From NCBI GenBank assembly GCA_964605715.1, contig CAZSDV010000024.1:1-32067 (forward strand): a DNA stretch of 32,067 nucleotides, in the 5' to 3' direction. Shown piece after piece: positions 7,653 through 15,144 of the stretch. Below the pieces are notes generated by a model, which made no database searches, was not told where the DNA came from, and saw only the letters and a program-made list of their open reading frames with translations. The translations under genes and the position numbers were made by a program. The number at the start of each line of letters is the position of its first letter. The stretch's first letter is position 1. The DNA is from JAPUME01 sp964605715. Lineage in GTDB: Bacteria; Acidobacteriota; Terriglobia; UBA7540; JAPUME01.

Positions 7653-8422
7653 TCTCGTGCTCCTTGACAGCTATTTACAATGGCAGCAAATGAATTAGGA
7701 TCCAAGCTAGCTCCCCCAACCAAGGCCCCATCGATATGGTCCCGTGCTAACAGGCTAGATATGTTGTCCGGCTTTACGCTTCCCCCATACAGTATGCGAA
7801 GGCTTTCTGCAGTGGCACTTCCGTAAAAGTCCTGGGAAAATCCGCGAAGCATACTATGGACTTCCCTTGCCATTTCTGGTTTAGCCGCCCTGCCAGTTCC
7901 AATCGCCCACACAGGCTCATACGCGATGATAATACGAGAAAATTCAGACGCGGTCAACCCAGCGAGCCCTACCTTGAACTGTCTCTCGAGGACTCCTTGA
8001 GTTTTACCGGTATCACGTTGATCAAGTTTTTCACCAACGCAAACTATTGGGAGCAACCCTTCATTCAAGGAGGACTTCACTTTTTCATTAACTATGCTGT
8101 CCGTCTCATTAAAGTGCTGTCGACGTTCTGAGTGGCCAATGATAACGTAACGGCATCCAGCTCCAACAAGCATTGCAGGAGAAACCTCTCCTGTCTCTGC
8201 ACCTTCCTTTTTCCAATGTACATTTTGGCCTGCTAATTCAATACGAGTTCCCCTTTTTGCAATTCTAACAGCCTCAAGAGCCGTAAACGGTGGTGCAATC
8301 ACAACATCACAACAACCAGGCATTTTAATTAACGGCACAAAGGTTTTCATAAAATTCATTGCTTCCACGCTCGTTTTAAACATTTTCCAATTACCAGCAA
8401 TAAGAGGGTTCTTTTTTTCCAT
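7640..8422 (-). CDS. tpiA: Triosephosphate isomerase
   Basis: Cytoplasmic glycolytic enzyme that interconverts dihydroxyacetone phosphate and glyceraldehyde 3-phosphate; 260 residues, normal for a (beta/alpha)8 TIM. Active-site residues are all present: N11 and K13 in AGNWKMFK, H97 in IIGHSERR, and E169 in AYEPVWAIGTG, the last running into the flexible lid loop. The phosphate-binding LYGGSVKPDN motif is near residue 214. The gene lies 31 bases after pgk and overlaps secG. The ribosome-binding site (AAGAAG) is weak, and readthrough from pgk seems likely. Confidence 0.97.
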   Translation of the reverse strand: MEKKNPLIAGNWKMFKTSVEAMNFMKTFVPLIKMPGCCDVVIAPPFTALEAVRIAKRGTRIELAGQNVHWKKEGAETGEVSPAMLVGAGCRYVIIGHSERRQHFNETDSIVNEKVKSSLNEGLLPIVCVGEKLDQRDTGKTQGVLERQFKVGLAGLTASEFSRIIIAYEPVWAIGTGRAAKPEMAREVHSMLRGFSQDFYGSATAESLRILYGGSVKPDNISSLLARDHIDGALVGGASLDPNSFAAIVNSCQGARDCPT

Positions 8423-8453
8423 AGGATACTTCTTTCGTATTTTTAATGTTTTA

Positions 8454-9635
8454 TTACCTATCAGGCAATGCGTCGACTCCAGGAAGCCTAATGCCAGCTA
8501 AAAATTCAAGTGAGGCGCCTCCTCCTGTAGAAATATGTGATATTTTTGACCCCACCCCAGTTTTGGCAATAGCAGCGATTGAATCTCCACCTCCTGCGAT
8601 AGAGATGGCAGACGAAGAAGCTATGGCCGTTGCAATCTTCATTGTGCCCTGGCTAAACTGATCAAGCTCATACACCCCCATTGGCCCATTCCAAACAACA
8701 GTTCCAGCCTTCCCAATGGCTTTAGCATATTTTTTACATGTACTAGGGCCAATATCTACTCCGATCAACCCATCAGGAATGTTAGATGAAATCTGTGGAT
8801 TTGCTGAAGCATTTACCTGACTAGATACAATGTGGTCAGAGGGAAGTTTGATGTCAATATTGAGTTGTTGAGCCTTAACTAAAATCTCTTTTACTTGATC
8901 AATTTTATCTTCTTCAACAATAGATGACCCAATACCTTTTCCCTGGGCCTTAAGGAATGTATAAGCCATTGCTCCACCAATTAAAACTTGATCCGTCAGT
9001 GGGATTAACTTTTGGAGTGGGTGGATTTTACTGGAAACCTTTGAACCACCAACAACCAGAACGTAGGGCCTAGCCTGATCGTGGGTTGCCTTACCCAAAT
9101 AGTTCAATTCTTTTTCCATTAAAAGCCCAACTGCCGCCACACTAGACAACCGAGCCAATGCTTCAATTGATGCATGGGCACGATGAGCTGCTCCAAATGC
9201 ATCATTAATATAGATATCGCTAAGTGAAGCTAATTTGGCTGCAAAGGATATATCATTCTTTTCCTCTCCAGGGTAAAAACGAAGATTTTCGAGCAGGAGA
9301 GTATCTCTGATCTTAAGAGCTTTGATAGCTTTGATTGCTTTATTCCCAACGCAATCGGATGTAAATTTTACGCTGGACCCTAATATTTCACTTAACCGCC
9401 GACTAACCCCCCAAAGGCTCATTTTAGGATCAGGCCTGCCTTGAGGGCGACCAAGATGAGACCCAACAATCACTCGCGCACCCTGACCCAATGCCATCTG
9501 GAGCGTAGGAAGAAAGCCCCTCAAGCGCGAATCATCAACAATTTCTCCATGTTTATTCAATGGAGCATTTAAATCTGCTCGAATAAATACGCGCTTTCCA
9601 TGGAGGTTAAGGTGGCGGATGGAAAATTTTGTCAT
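8454..9635 (-). CDS. pgk: Phosphoglycerate kinase
   Basis: Transfers phosphate from 1,3-bisphosphoglycerate to ADP. About 393 residues, the usual length, with two domains: substrate side VFIRADLNAPLN and IVGSHLGRPQGRPDP, hinge and nucleotide side VVGGSKVSSKI, WNGPMGVYE and AGGGDSIAA. The ATG at 9635 is chosen; the in-frame TTG at 9641 has no better ribosome-binding site. The gene stands 72 bases after the GAPDH gene and 31 before tpiA in a gap-pgk-tpiA order found in many bacteria. No internal promoter was recognised in the spacer. Confidence 0.97.
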   Translation of the reverse strand: MTKFSIRHLNLHGKRVFIRADLNAPLNKHGEIVDDSRLRGFLPTLQMALGQGARVIVGSHLGRPQGRPDPKMSLWGVSRRLSEILGSSVKFTSDCVGNKAIKAIKALKIRDTLLLENLRFYPGEEKNDISFAAKLASLSDIYINDAFGAAHRAHASIEALARLSSVAAVGLLMEKELNYLGKATHDQARPYVLVVGGSKVSSKIHPLQKLIPLTDQVLIGGAMAYTFLKAQGKGIGSSIVEEDKIDQVKEILVKAQQLNIDIKLPSDHIVSSQVNASANPQISSNIPDGLIGVDIGPSTCKKYAKAIGKAGTVVWNGPMGVYELDQFSQGTMKIATAIASSSAISIAGGGDSIAAIAKTGVGSKISHISTGGGASLEFLAGIRLPGVDALPDR

Positions 9636-9707
9636 GCTCAATGTTTGTACAAAAAAATAGATTAGCTTTTCAAAAACAGATTAGACCTAGCTATTCAGGC
9701 TAGTCCT

Positions 9708-10712
9708 CTACATTTTGGAGGAAAGAAATTTAATCAAATCAAGAACCCTACATGAATACCCCCACTCATTATCATACCAAGCAGTGACCTTTATGCACGT
9801 CCCATCAATCACCTTGGTAAATCCGGAATCAACAATTGCGGAATGTGGATTGCCTCGAAAGTCAACTGAGACAAGCTCCCTATCTGTAAACTCCATTATT
9901 CCTTTAAGAGGGCCGAGCGAGGCAAGCTTCAGTTTCTCATTGACTTCTTCGGATGTAGTGGTTTTTTGGACAAAAGAGACTAAATCTACCAAGGAGACAT
10001 TGGGGGTCGGTACTCGCATAGCAAAACCATCAATTTTCCCCTTAAGTTCTGGTAGCACTAACCCGACAGCTTTCGCAGCTCCGGTTGTAGTAGGGATGAT
10101 AGACACGGCAGCAGCTCTCGCCCTACGTAAATCGCTATGATGTAAATCAAGTGTCCGTTGGTCATTCGTATAGGCGTGAATCGTAGTCATGGATGCATTT
10201 ATAATTCCAAATTCTTCGTGAATAACTTTAGCAACGGGCGCCAAACAATTAGTTGTGCAAGACGCATTGGATATAACATTATGCTTAGATGGATCGTACA
10301 ACTGGCCATTTACCCCAAGAACTATGGTGATATCCGGATCAGTAGCTGGAGCAGAGATGATTACCTTCTTAACGCTCCCACGCAGGTGCTTCTTGGCCGC
10401 CTCAGCCTTCGTAAAAAGACCTGTAGACTCTACGACAACCTCAACTCCAAGCGATGTCCAGTCAATTTCAGACGGATCTCTAGTTTTGAAAACTTTGAGA
10501 GATCTATTGTCAATTTTTAATAACCCACTCTCGTAACCCACATCTCCTGAGAAGGTCCCTAAAATCGAGTCATATTTAAGGAGATGAGCCAATGTTTTTG
10601 GATCAGTTATATCATTGACCGCAACAATCTCAACTTCTTGATCACCAGCAGCTGATCGAAAAAGATTTCTTCCGATACGGCCAAATCCATTGATTCCAAC
10701 CTTTACGGACAT
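9708..10712 (-). CDS. gap: Glyceraldehyde-3-phosphate dehydrogenase, type I
   Basis: Oxidises glyceraldehyde 3-phosphate to 1,3-bisphosphoglycerate with NAD. 334 residues. The N-terminal Rossmann motif GINGFGRIGRN and D34 after beta-2 (AVNDITD) point to NAD rather than NADP. The catalytic cysteine is C152 in SNASCTTNCLAPV and its base is H179 in TTIHAYTNDQ. The C-terminal signature TAWYDNEWGYSCRV is intact. GGGAGG five bases before the ATG is a strong ribosome-binding site. It heads the glycolytic operon; the 179-base space upstream should hold its promoter, where TATAAG near 10755 is a weak -10 candidate without a convincing -35. Confidence 0.98.
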   Translation of the reverse strand: MSVKVGINGFGRIGRNLFRSAAGDQEVEIVAVNDITDPKTLAHLLKYDSILGTFSGDVGYESGLLKIDNRSLKVFKTRDPSEIDWTSLGVEVVVESTGLFTKAEAAKKHLRGSVKKVIISAPATDPDITIVLGVNGQLYDPSKHNVISNASCTTNCLAPVAKVIHEEFGIINASMTTIHAYTNDQRTLDLHHSDLRRARAAAVSIIPTTTGAAKAVGLVLPELKGKIDGFAMRVPTPNVSLVDLVSFVQKTTTSEEVNEKLKLASLGPLKGIMEFTDRELVSVDFRGNPHSAIVDSGFTKVIDGTCIKVTAWYDNEWGYSCRVLDLIKFLSSKM

Positions 10713-10891
10713 TCAGACCTCCCTTGGACATCAAAAAGTAGGAATATCTTATAGTCAGGTAAGGACGCAAGATAAACACCGAACAAAAATTAAACCACTA
10801 TCAGTTACAAAAATCGGGTCCAGCTTGTACCCATCAATGCGTCTTTTCATTTATCGCGATCTTCAGAGGAATTATTCAGTAAAGAATATTC

Positions 10892-11713
10892 TCAAGGTTC
10901 CCTACCTGTAAGGTCAGTTTCATTCAATTCAACAGGTGGGTTTTTAATTTGAATCCCTGTTAAATTAAATTTTTTAACCTCTGTAACGGTATCAATGTCA
11001 AAAGTAACAAAAATCGTATTTGGTGGTTTTCCATAAATCCATTCCTCAAATTCAACACCGTGCCTAAACTCGCGGATTCGATGATCCGGAGTTCCCTTGG
11101 AAGAAATTACAGTATCACGATTCATCCCAACTAAAACCTCATGGTTGCGGATGGCCTTTTTGTGTTTTTCAGGAATTTTAGGAGAGTAAAGAGTGGTTGG
11201 AGAGCGGCGCTTAAAGTCAAAAATTGGGTCCAAGAGTTTTTTGATCTCGGCCACCTCAAGGTCAGGAACTAAACTATCAAAGGTTAGACTGACAAAAGCT
11301 CCTGAAATGGGGGCATGGGTGTCCATTGAGCCAACTGGTGAGGACACAGGGCCACCTCCTGTACTCACGCGAATTCGCTGATACCATTTCTTTCCATTCT
11401 TCCCTCCCCCGTTAACATCGAGTACGATCCGGTTTTTTTTGAACCGTACCTTGGTAATTTGAATTGGTGTTCCAGGATTCATCGCCCGGCCTCTAATTCG
11501 GAATTCAGCAGCATTTTTTTCTTCATCTATTTTTCCATCAGAACCAAGAAAAAAACCATGCTTTCCACGTGGAATAGGAAGTTTCGTGACTGCGGATATG
11601 GCTGTGAGCTCACGAATCAATATGAGTCGAGATTTAACACTAATCTTATTCTGTCCAAAGGAAATTACCGAATAAATTAATATCCCGATGAACGAAAGGG
11701 CAATTCTAGTCAT
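10892..11713 (-). CDS. Secreted protein with BamE/SmpA-like C-terminal domain
   Basis: A 273-residue protein of unknown function. Residues 1-20 form a signal peptide ending in SFG-Q. The middle (about 40-150) is beta-rich with no motif I recognise; a glycine-rich turn, NGGGKNGKKWYQ, lies near 101. The C-terminal part (about 189-250) contains NHEVLVGMNRDTVISSKGTP followed by EEWIYGKPPNTIFVTFD, a pattern like the BamE/SmpA-OmlA fold in outer-membrane assembly lipoproteins and related acidobacterial proteins. No lipobox cysteine is visible, so it is not an obvious lipoprotein. It follows the CPBP protease gene by 27 bases and is probably co-transcribed. A periplasmic role is inferred. Confidence 0.72.
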   Translation of the reverse strand: MTRIALSFIGILIYSVISFGQNKISVKSRLILIRELTAISAVTKLPIPRGKHGFFLGSDGKIDEEKNAAEFRIRGRAMNPGTPIQITKVRFKKNRIVLDVNGGGKNGKKWYQRIRVSTGGGPVSSPVGSMDTHAPISGAFVSLTFDSLVPDLEVAEIKKLLDPIFDFKRRSPTTLYSPKIPEKHKKAIRNHEVLVGMNRDTVISSKGTPDHRIREFRHGVEFEEWIYGKPPNTIFVTFDIDTVTEVKKFNLTGIQIKNPPVELNETDLTGREP

Positions 11714-11740
11714 TTGAGGGCTATTCCCTTCAAAATGATG

Positions 11741-12682
11741 CTATTTAAATGAAGAATCTTCGCCACCAAGAAGAACCTTCATGTTCTCCTCTACATAAAA
11801 CCTTTTACTGTTTTTAAGGTAAGCCAACAAAAGCAAGATTACAACAGTGGCAATTAAACTCCCCTCTATTCCGTAAGCCCCGCCTGTCAAATATTCGGGT
11901 CCTTTAAATTTTATCTGGACTAAGCTTATGGGTAACTCGTACCCGCTAACTGGGATGCCAAATAAAAATCCTTGAGAAAGATTCCAAGAAAAATGTAAAC
12001 CTGTCGGAAGCCAGAGACCTCTGGTCCGAATGTAGGCAATACAAAATCCTATGCCAATTAGCACTGTGTTGATCGTTGAGATCCAGGTATGGTGGGGATT
12101 CGACCAATGAATAAAGCCAAACAAAACTGAAAGAATAATAATCGCACCAACCATTCCAATTGAACCTACCAACCGCTGGAAGGGGTATCCTCGAAAAGTA
12201 AGTTCTTCATTTACCGATGAAATTAAAAAAAGGAAAGCAAAGAAAACCCCAGAGAGAAGTAACTCCAAAGATACATGAAAATTGAAATGAATTTCTGCTA
12301 GACCTACAGCAAGTTGGAGAGCCACAGACACAGTAATCAATAACAAGCCCAATGTGATTCCAACTCCAAACTCTTTAATCCATCTTGGGTGCAGGTGGAT
12401 GCCTATAGCTCCTAGAGGTCTATTTTCAAATAGCATCGTGAAAGCTTTAAAAAGTAACAATAGAAGGGGGAGGTGAAGAAGAGACGAAAAAAACATTCTT
12501 GGATAAAGACTCGGTGCCCAACCAAAAATACTTGCTCCTTGTACGACCACAGAGCTTGATACCAAATACAATAATTGGCATAGTAACCCGGCGCTCAAAA
12601 ATCGCCAGAATGGGCGCAATTGATTATCAGTAATAAATTGCGAATGGATCCATAACTGCGTTTTTGTTAAAAAGTACGGCAT
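11741..12682 (-). CDS. CPBP family intramembrane metalloprotease
   Basis: A 313-residue protein with about eight hydrophobic segments. It has the CPBP (Abi/Rce1-like) glutamyl-protease motifs: EExxxR in VNEELTFRGY (E159, E160, R164), the FxxxH motif in FGFIHW (H192) and the HxxxN motif in GLHFSWNL (H230, N234). Bacterial relatives are mostly of unknown substrate; some modify leader peptides or act in membrane stress. A final hydrophobic segment near residue 285 precedes a charged tail. It lies between the methyltransferase and the BamE-like protein on the same strand. No ribosome-binding site is obvious before the ATG, so the start is tentative. Confidence 0.9.
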   Translation of the reverse strand: MPYFLTKTQLWIHSQFITDNQLRPFWRFLSAGLLCQLLYLVSSSVVVQGASIFGWAPSLYPRMFFSSLLHLPLLLLLFKAFTMLFENRPLGAIGIHLHPRWIKEFGVGITLGLLLITVSVALQLAVGLAEIHFNFHVSLELLLSGVFFAFLFLISSVNEELTFRGYPFQRLVGSIGMVGAIIILSVLFGFIHWSNPHHTWISTINTVLIGIGFCIAYIRTRGLWLPTGLHFSWNLSQGFLFGIPVSGYELPISLVQIKFKGPEYLTGGAYGIEGSLIATVVILLLLAYLKNSKRFYVEENMKVLLGGEDSSFK

Positions 12683-12715
12683 TCGTATTAGGGCTGAAAC
12701 CGGATAAGCTTAAAG

Positions 12716-12739
12716 AGGAGCAGTTGCACTCGCGCTCCT
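12716..12739 (-). terminator. Weak hairpin between methyltransferase and CPBP genes
   Basis: AGGAGC and GCTCCT form a six-base-pair stem around a 12-base loop; on the minus strand it is followed by CTTT. It could reduce readthrough from the methyltransferase gene, but the U-run is short and this may not be a real terminator. Confidence 0.3.
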
Positions 12740-12792
12740 GCAATTAAAAAACAAAACAAACGGAAATAACCATTAGGAAACGTTAACAAGAA

Positions 12793-13413
12793 TTACCGGC
12801 CAACCTGTGGGAGCTTATATAAAAAAAGATTATGAGTAATTCCATTGCGATCCACAACATTCTGAATTATCTCTGGGACCCAACCCCGAATCTTGAAATC
12901 ATGGGAAACAACACGAGATCCACCGCGAAGAGCCTTCTCCATCACAGGTCTGATCTTTTCGTTTGCGCTTGTTAATAAGTACAAGGTCACAACATTTGCA
13001 GGCCGTAAATCCTGTTCCAAAAGATCGCCCTCAATAACCTGGACCTGATCCTCTAGGCCTTTTTCTTTGATATTTTTTAAAGTTTCACTGTATAGGTCTT
13101 TGTTTAATTCTACCCCTACCGCTCGAGCTTTAAATTTTTCAGCAGCCGCAATTATAATTCTTCCGTCACCAGAGCCAAGATCGTAAAGAACTTCCCCTGG
13201 CTCAAGTCCCGAAAGTTTAAGCATTTTATCAACAATAACCATTGGTGTAGGGACATATGGGGCAATCTTTCTTGGCTCTTCGGCTGAAATTGGCCAAGGA
13301 CCCACTGGAAATTCACTATTTATTTTCTGGGGTTGGATTTTACTTACACCAATACCTAGAATGAATAAAGAAAAAAATAGTACCCTCCACCGAAAAACCC
13401 CCTTTGAAATCAT
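12793..13413 (-). CDS. Membrane-anchored class I SAM-dependent methyltransferase
   Basis: About 206 residues. An N-terminal hydrophobic helix (about residues 11-24, after several basic residues) is followed by YVPTPMVIVDKML and a Rossmann methyltransferase core with motif I LYDLGSGDGRIII, the acidic end of beta-2 in AVGVELNKDL, and the late motif GGSRVVSHDFKIRGW. The YVPTP and VVSHDF segments recall the FAM173/ATPSCKMT lysine-methyltransferase-like group, but the bacterial substrate is unknown. The ATG at 13413 is favoured, with AGGAG six bases upstream; an ATG at 13419 directly abuts that site. The CPBP gene follows after 110 bases. The anchor is odd for a SAM-using enzyme, since SAM is cytoplasmic. 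Confidence 0.85.
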   Translation of the reverse strand: MISKGVFRWRVLFFSLFILGIGVSKIQPQKINSEFPVGPWPISAEEPRKIAPYVPTPMVIVDKMLKLSGLEPGEVLYDLGSGDGRIIIAAAEKFKARAVGVELNKDLYSETLKNIKEKGLEDQVQVIEGDLLEQDLRPANVVTLYLLTSANEKIRPVMEKALRGGSRVVSHDFKIRGWVPEIIQNVVDRNGITHNLFLYKLPQVGR

Positions 13414-13426
13414 CAACATCTCCTGT

Positions 13427-13627
13427 CTACCCTACACGCCTGGTTTCAGGGGGCCTCAAAACCATAAAAATATGAATAGGTGGCAATCCTTCGTTGAATA
13501 GAAATTTATGTTCCATAACCATTCGAGGACTATCTATCTTAAAAGAACCAAGGCCATTTGGGGCTTTTTGAGGCACAATAATAACAGTCTGTTTCCGCAC
13601 TTGCGAGAGGAAACCGTGACATCTCAC
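13427..13627 (-). CDS. Possible small protein upstream of the methyltransferase
   Basis: An open frame of up to 66 codons ends 13 bases before the methyltransferase ATG, operon-like spacing. Its last 40 residues (including SPRMVMEHKFLFNEGLPPIH) look protein-like, but I recognise no family. The GTG at 13627 lacks a ribosome-binding site and the frame overlaps the start of the divergent permease gene. It may instead be chance coding in a leader or promoter region. Confidence 0.22.
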   Translation of the reverse strand: MRCHGFLSQVRKQTVIIVPQKAPNGLGSFKIDSPRMVMEHKFLFNEGLPPIHIFMVLRPPETRRVG

Positions 13628-14998
13628 TTTCGACGTGAAATTACTATTTTCAGCGCTACTGCCCTCGTTGTGTCCAACATGGTTGGTACTGTTATTTTTA
13701 CTTCCACTGGTTTCCTAGCTAATGACTTAGGTAATCCGCTTCTCGTCTTGGGCATATGGGCTTTGGGTGGATTAATGGCTACTGCAGGTTGCTTGGTTTA
13801 CGCTGAACTAGGAATAAACCTTCCCCGCTCTGGTGGTGAATACGTTTGTGAAGCCTGGGGTCCAACATGGGGCTTCATGAGCGGATGGGTATCATTCTTC
13901 GCGGGTTTCTCAGCCCCGATTGCTGCCAGCGCCCTTGCTGCATCAATATATCTTGGGAGCTTAGCTTCTTCAATTTCACCAAGTGGAATAGCTGGAACAG
14001 AAAACAAATTATTTGCAACTCTAGATTTATCTCTTATTGAACTTAATTTCTCTACAAATCATTTAGTTGCAATATTCTTTGTTGCGTTATTTTCTTTATT
14101 TAACATTTTTGGCCTTCGTATAGCTGTTAGGCTACAAAATATTCTGACAATTTCAAAGGTCGGCATGATTCTTGCCTTTGTCATTCTGGGGGCTCTAATT
14201 GGAAATGGAAATCTAGAAAATTTCCTCTTATCAACGGAGCGAACCTCATCGCACACCCTGCCAACTCAATTTGCAGTCTCATTAATTGTCGTAATGTTTG
14301 CATACAGTGGATGGAACGCTGCAACTTATGTAGTTGAAGAATTACGAACTCCTGCTACAACCCTACCCAAGGCATTGGTTATAGGAACACTGCTGGTTAC
14401 GACACTTTACATGTGTCTTAATCTAATCTACATATACGCAGTCCCCTTGGAGGATATAAAGGGAGTTGAAGCTGTAGGTGCAGTCGCAGCGAAAGCTCTA
14501 TTTGGAAGTCAGGTAGGAAATTTGTTCGGCGTAATGATGGCGTTAGCACTTATCTCAGCTGCTAGCTCTATGATCATAGCTGGTCCTCGGGTGTATCGCG
14601 CCATGGCAGTTGATGGTTGTTTTTTCCACGGAGCCAACCGCATTCACTCGCGCTGGAAAACTCCTGTTCGGTCAATTTTTTATCAAGGAATAGCATCCAT
14701 ATCAATGATTTTGGTTAGTTCAATTGAATCCCTTTTCTATTTCGTTGGATTTGCTCTCATTTTTTTTTCAGGCTTGGCTGCTGCAGGTGTTCTTAAGCTA
14801 CGAAAGCGAAATTCGTGGAAAAAAACCCGTGCCCTTAGCTGGTTTTATCCTGCCATTCCATTAACTTTTGTTTTTGTTTCAGTCTGGATGCTTTCATACA
14901 CGTTATTTCTTCGCCCAACTGAATCAACCTGGGGTTTAGTTACAATTTCGACCGGTGGCCTCGGGCGGCACTTATGGTTACGCATGCAACGAGCCTGA
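13616..14998 (+). CDS. APC-superfamily amino acid permease
   Basis: A 460-residue inner-membrane transporter with about 12 hydrophobic helices. The first helix carries the unwound substrate-binding turn of APC transporters in SNMVGTVIFTSTGFLANDLG, followed by YAELGINLPRSGGEYVCEAW, a hallmark of the amino acid-polyamine-organocation family. FAYSGWNAATYVVEE marks helix 6, the other discontinuous helix. Substrate specificity is not readable; relatives include LAT-like exchangers and fructoselysine or serine/threonine transporters. The start is GTG at 13616, five bases after GAGG; an upstream ATG at 13508 opens a 36-residue extension of non-membrane character and is rejected. It is divergent from the methyltransferase gene and stands alone before the secreted repeat protein. 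Confidence 0.92.
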   Translation: MTSHFRREITIFSATALVVSNMVGTVIFTSTGFLANDLGNPLLVLGIWALGGLMATAGCLVYAELGINLPRSGGEYVCEAWGPTWGFMSGWVSFFAGFSAPIAASALAASIYLGSLASSISPSGIAGTENKLFATLDLSLIELNFSTNHLVAIFFVALFSLFNIFGLRIAVRLQNILTISKVGMILAFVILGALIGNGNLENFLLSTERTSSHTLPTQFAVSLIVVMFAYSGWNAATYVVEELRTPATTLPKALVIGTLLVTTLYMCLNLIYIYAVPLEDIKGVEAVGAVAAKALFGSQVGNLFGVMMALALISAASSMIIAGPRVYRAMAVDGCFFHGANRIHSRWKTPVRSIFYQGIASISMILVSSIESLFYFVGFALIFFSGLAAAGVLKLRKRNSWKKTRALSWFYPAIPLTFVFVSVWMLSYTLFLRPTESTWGLVTISTGGLGRHLWLRMQRA

Positions 14999-15080
14999 TT
15001 CAACGAACGCCAGGATACTGTCATCACTAACTACATTACAATTTTCATCCTGACAATTTTTTTACACGTATAATCACCTT

Positions 15081-15108
15081 TTGGGACTGTAGCAAGGCTT
15101 AATATACT
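15081..15108 (+). promoter_or_regulatory. Candidate promoter for the secreted TPR/VCBS protein
   Basis: TTGGGA (15081-15086), 16 bases, TATACT (15103-15108). The predicted RNA start near 15115 leaves a leader of about 30 bases. A perfect TATAAT at 15069-15074 lies just upstream, but its best -35 (CTGACA at 15050) is only 13 bases away, so it is less likely. Confidence 0.4.
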
Positions 15109-15144
15109 CCAGGTAAAATCGACCAAAGGATTCTAGGAATGAGA

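Noticed and set aside
13508..13615. ATG at 13508 as the permease start
   Set aside because: The extra 36 residues are polar and unlike APC N-termini, while GTG 13616 has a well-spaced GAGG site.
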